From assembly GCA_963839165.1 (NCBI GenBank), contig CAWIUG010000011.1, forward strand, positions 1 through 64,000: a DNA stretch of 64,000 nucleotides. Reading direction: 5' to 3'. Made by a program: the position numbers and the translations under genes. Positions 63,223-64,000 of the stretch are shown here, piece by piece. The notes below the pieces were generated by a model that saw nothing but the letters and a program-made list of their open reading frames with translations, did no database searches and was not told the origin of the DNA. Each line of letters starts with the position of its first letter. The stretch's first letter is position 1. The DNA comes from DATFVA01 sp963839165. Its GTDB lineage: Bacteria > Bacteroidota > Ignavibacteria > Ignavibacteriales > Ignavibacteriaceae.

Positions 63223-64000
63223 ATGATTGCAGGCCAGAAATCTTTTTATTATTTACGGTTGTTTCTAGACCTTATACTGCTGAATTCGGTCTTCATCTTA
63301 GCTGCAGTTATATCCCAGTCGTTTACCATCCTGGTAGATCGAAATTATATGTTTGTATTACTAGCTGTGTTAAATTTTTTGTGGTATTTCGTATCTAACG
63401 TTGTCAGTTTCTATGACGACATTCGAACACGGTACTATACTTTCCAGATAGTAAATATTTTTAAGAGTACTATCATTCAGATACTTGCCTCGGTACTGTT
63501 CATCTTTTTTGTGAAAGAAGATCTTTTCACCAGAAATTTTATTCTCCTATATGCGGGGATGTTATTTTTATCAATTAGCGCCAGGGTAATTATCATCAGA
63601 GGTATCCTGAGTTCTGTAAGGAACCGGAAAAAAGATACATGGAACCTGCTTATTATCGGCGCCGGTGAAATCGGCAGGGGATTTTACGAAATGCTGGAGC
63701 AGCATAAAGAATTCGGATACAATTTTATCGGTTACTTAGATGATTCTGATACTGACTCTGAAAAAATAATAGGGAGTATAGGGTCGCTCGGAACGATACT
63801 CAGCGATAAAAAGATCGATGAGGTTATTATTGCTCTGCCCATCTATGAATCCAGTCAGCTTGAAGAAATGATTCATATCTGTAATAAACAAGGGGTTCGG
63901 GTAAATATCATCCCTGATTATTTCCGCTTTGTCTCAAAGAAATTTCAGGTTAATATGATGGGTGACTTCCCGATCATCAGGGTAAGAAACGAACCGCTGG
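63223..64000 (+). CDS. Undecaprenyl-phosphate sugar-phosphate transferase (WbaP/WcaJ-like), 3'-truncated
   Basis: Open from ATG 63223 to the window end (259 residues). Four N-terminal hydrophobic helices ('LFLDLILLNSVFILAAV', 'FVLLAVLNFLWYFVS', 'STIIQILASVLFIFFV', 'ILLYAGMLFLSISARV') lead to a Rossmann-like domain starting 'WNLLIIGAGEIGRGFYEML' (~139-157) and 'FIGYLDDSD'. This is the N-terminal half of the polyisoprenyl-phosphate hexose-1-phosphate transferases that start repeat-unit synthesis; the catalytic C-terminal domain ('bacterial sugar transferase') lies beyond the window. It begins 2 nt after the GT4 stop. It would place the first sugar on the carrier that UppP recycles. Confidence 0.87.
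   Translation, partial: MIAGQKSFYYLRLFLDLILLNSVFILAAVISQSFTILVDRNYMFVLLAVLNFLWYFVSNVVSFYDDIRTRYYTFQIVNIFKSTIIQILASVLFIFFVKEDLFTRNFILLYAGMLFLSISARVIIIRGILSSVRNRKKDTWNLLIIGAGEIGRGFYEMLEQHKEFGYNFIGYLDDSDTDSEKIIGSIGSLGTILSDKKIDEVIIALPIYESSQLEEMIHICNKQGVRVNIIPDYFRFVSKKFQVNMMGDFPIIRVRNEPL

Overview
The window reads as chromosomal DNA of a low-GC, Gram-negative member of the Ignavibacteria/Bacteroidota-Chlorobi group. This is inferred from the two secreted proteins that end in a type IX secretion (T9SS) sorting tail of the 'SQNFPNPFNP...' type, the alternative GlmU-family protein typical of Bacteroidota relatives, one promoter of the Bacteroidota form (TTG-N19-TAnnTTTG), many TTG starts, and frequent 1-14 nt gene overlaps. 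I saw no rRNA, tRNA, CRISPR array, prophage or intact insertion sequence.

Layout. 1-8.0 kb (+): tail of gcvT, comB, ftsK, a LolA-like chaperone, an LPG-synthase-type membrane protein, an outer-membrane barrel, uppP and a lipoprotein peptidyl-prolyl isomerase, closed by a bidirectional terminator. 8.0-12.5 kb (-): a large T9SS-secreted protein and a beta-propeller lipoprotein, then about 0.6 kb of non-coding DNA with inverted repeats. 13.1-17.6 kb (+): an NSS transporter with a tiny MetS-like subunit, holA, an ECF sigma factor with a probable anti-sigma factor, and ribosomal protein L31. 17.7-23.2 kb: a complete RND/MFP/TolC efflux operon. 23.4-44.2 kb: about 21 kb of tightly packed plus-strand genes: GlmU-like protein, rsmB, rodZ, ligA, STAS protein, two SSS symporters, HAD phosphatase, PgpH-type 7TM-HD protein, xerD, M50 protease, MsbA-like exporter, an unusual O-antigen-ligase-like protein and a second GlmU-like protein. 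44.2-47.6 kb (-): a three-repeat T9SS protein, a PagL-like lipid A deacylase and dgt. 47.7-49.9 kb: recG. 50.1-53.9 kb: a compact four-gene cassette of two ATP-grasp ligases, a GNAT acetyltransferase and a KamA aminomutase, the best candidate here for an undescribed pathway. 54.1-56.6 kb (-): thioredoxin-like protein, nadK, DUF1844 and a family 2 glycosyltransferase. 56.8-64.0 kb (+): a surface-polysaccharide locus (flippase, four glycosyltransferases, methyltransferase-like protein, initiating sugar-phosphate transferase cut by the window end).

Much of the window builds the envelope: UppP recycles the lipid carrier, two GlmU-like proteins may supply UDP-GlcNAc, the 57-64 kb locus builds and flips glycans, the ligase-like protein may polymerise or attach them, the MsbA-like protein exports lipid A, and PagL-like and LolA-like proteins act at the outer membrane.

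A recurring oddity is that conserved genes (gcvT twice, holA, the sigma factor twice, a glycosyltransferase, and possibly a CgeB-like gene) are broken by what is always exactly one extra base, almost always in a short homopolymer. This points to base-calling or assembly error more than gene decay, and affects how those genes should be read.
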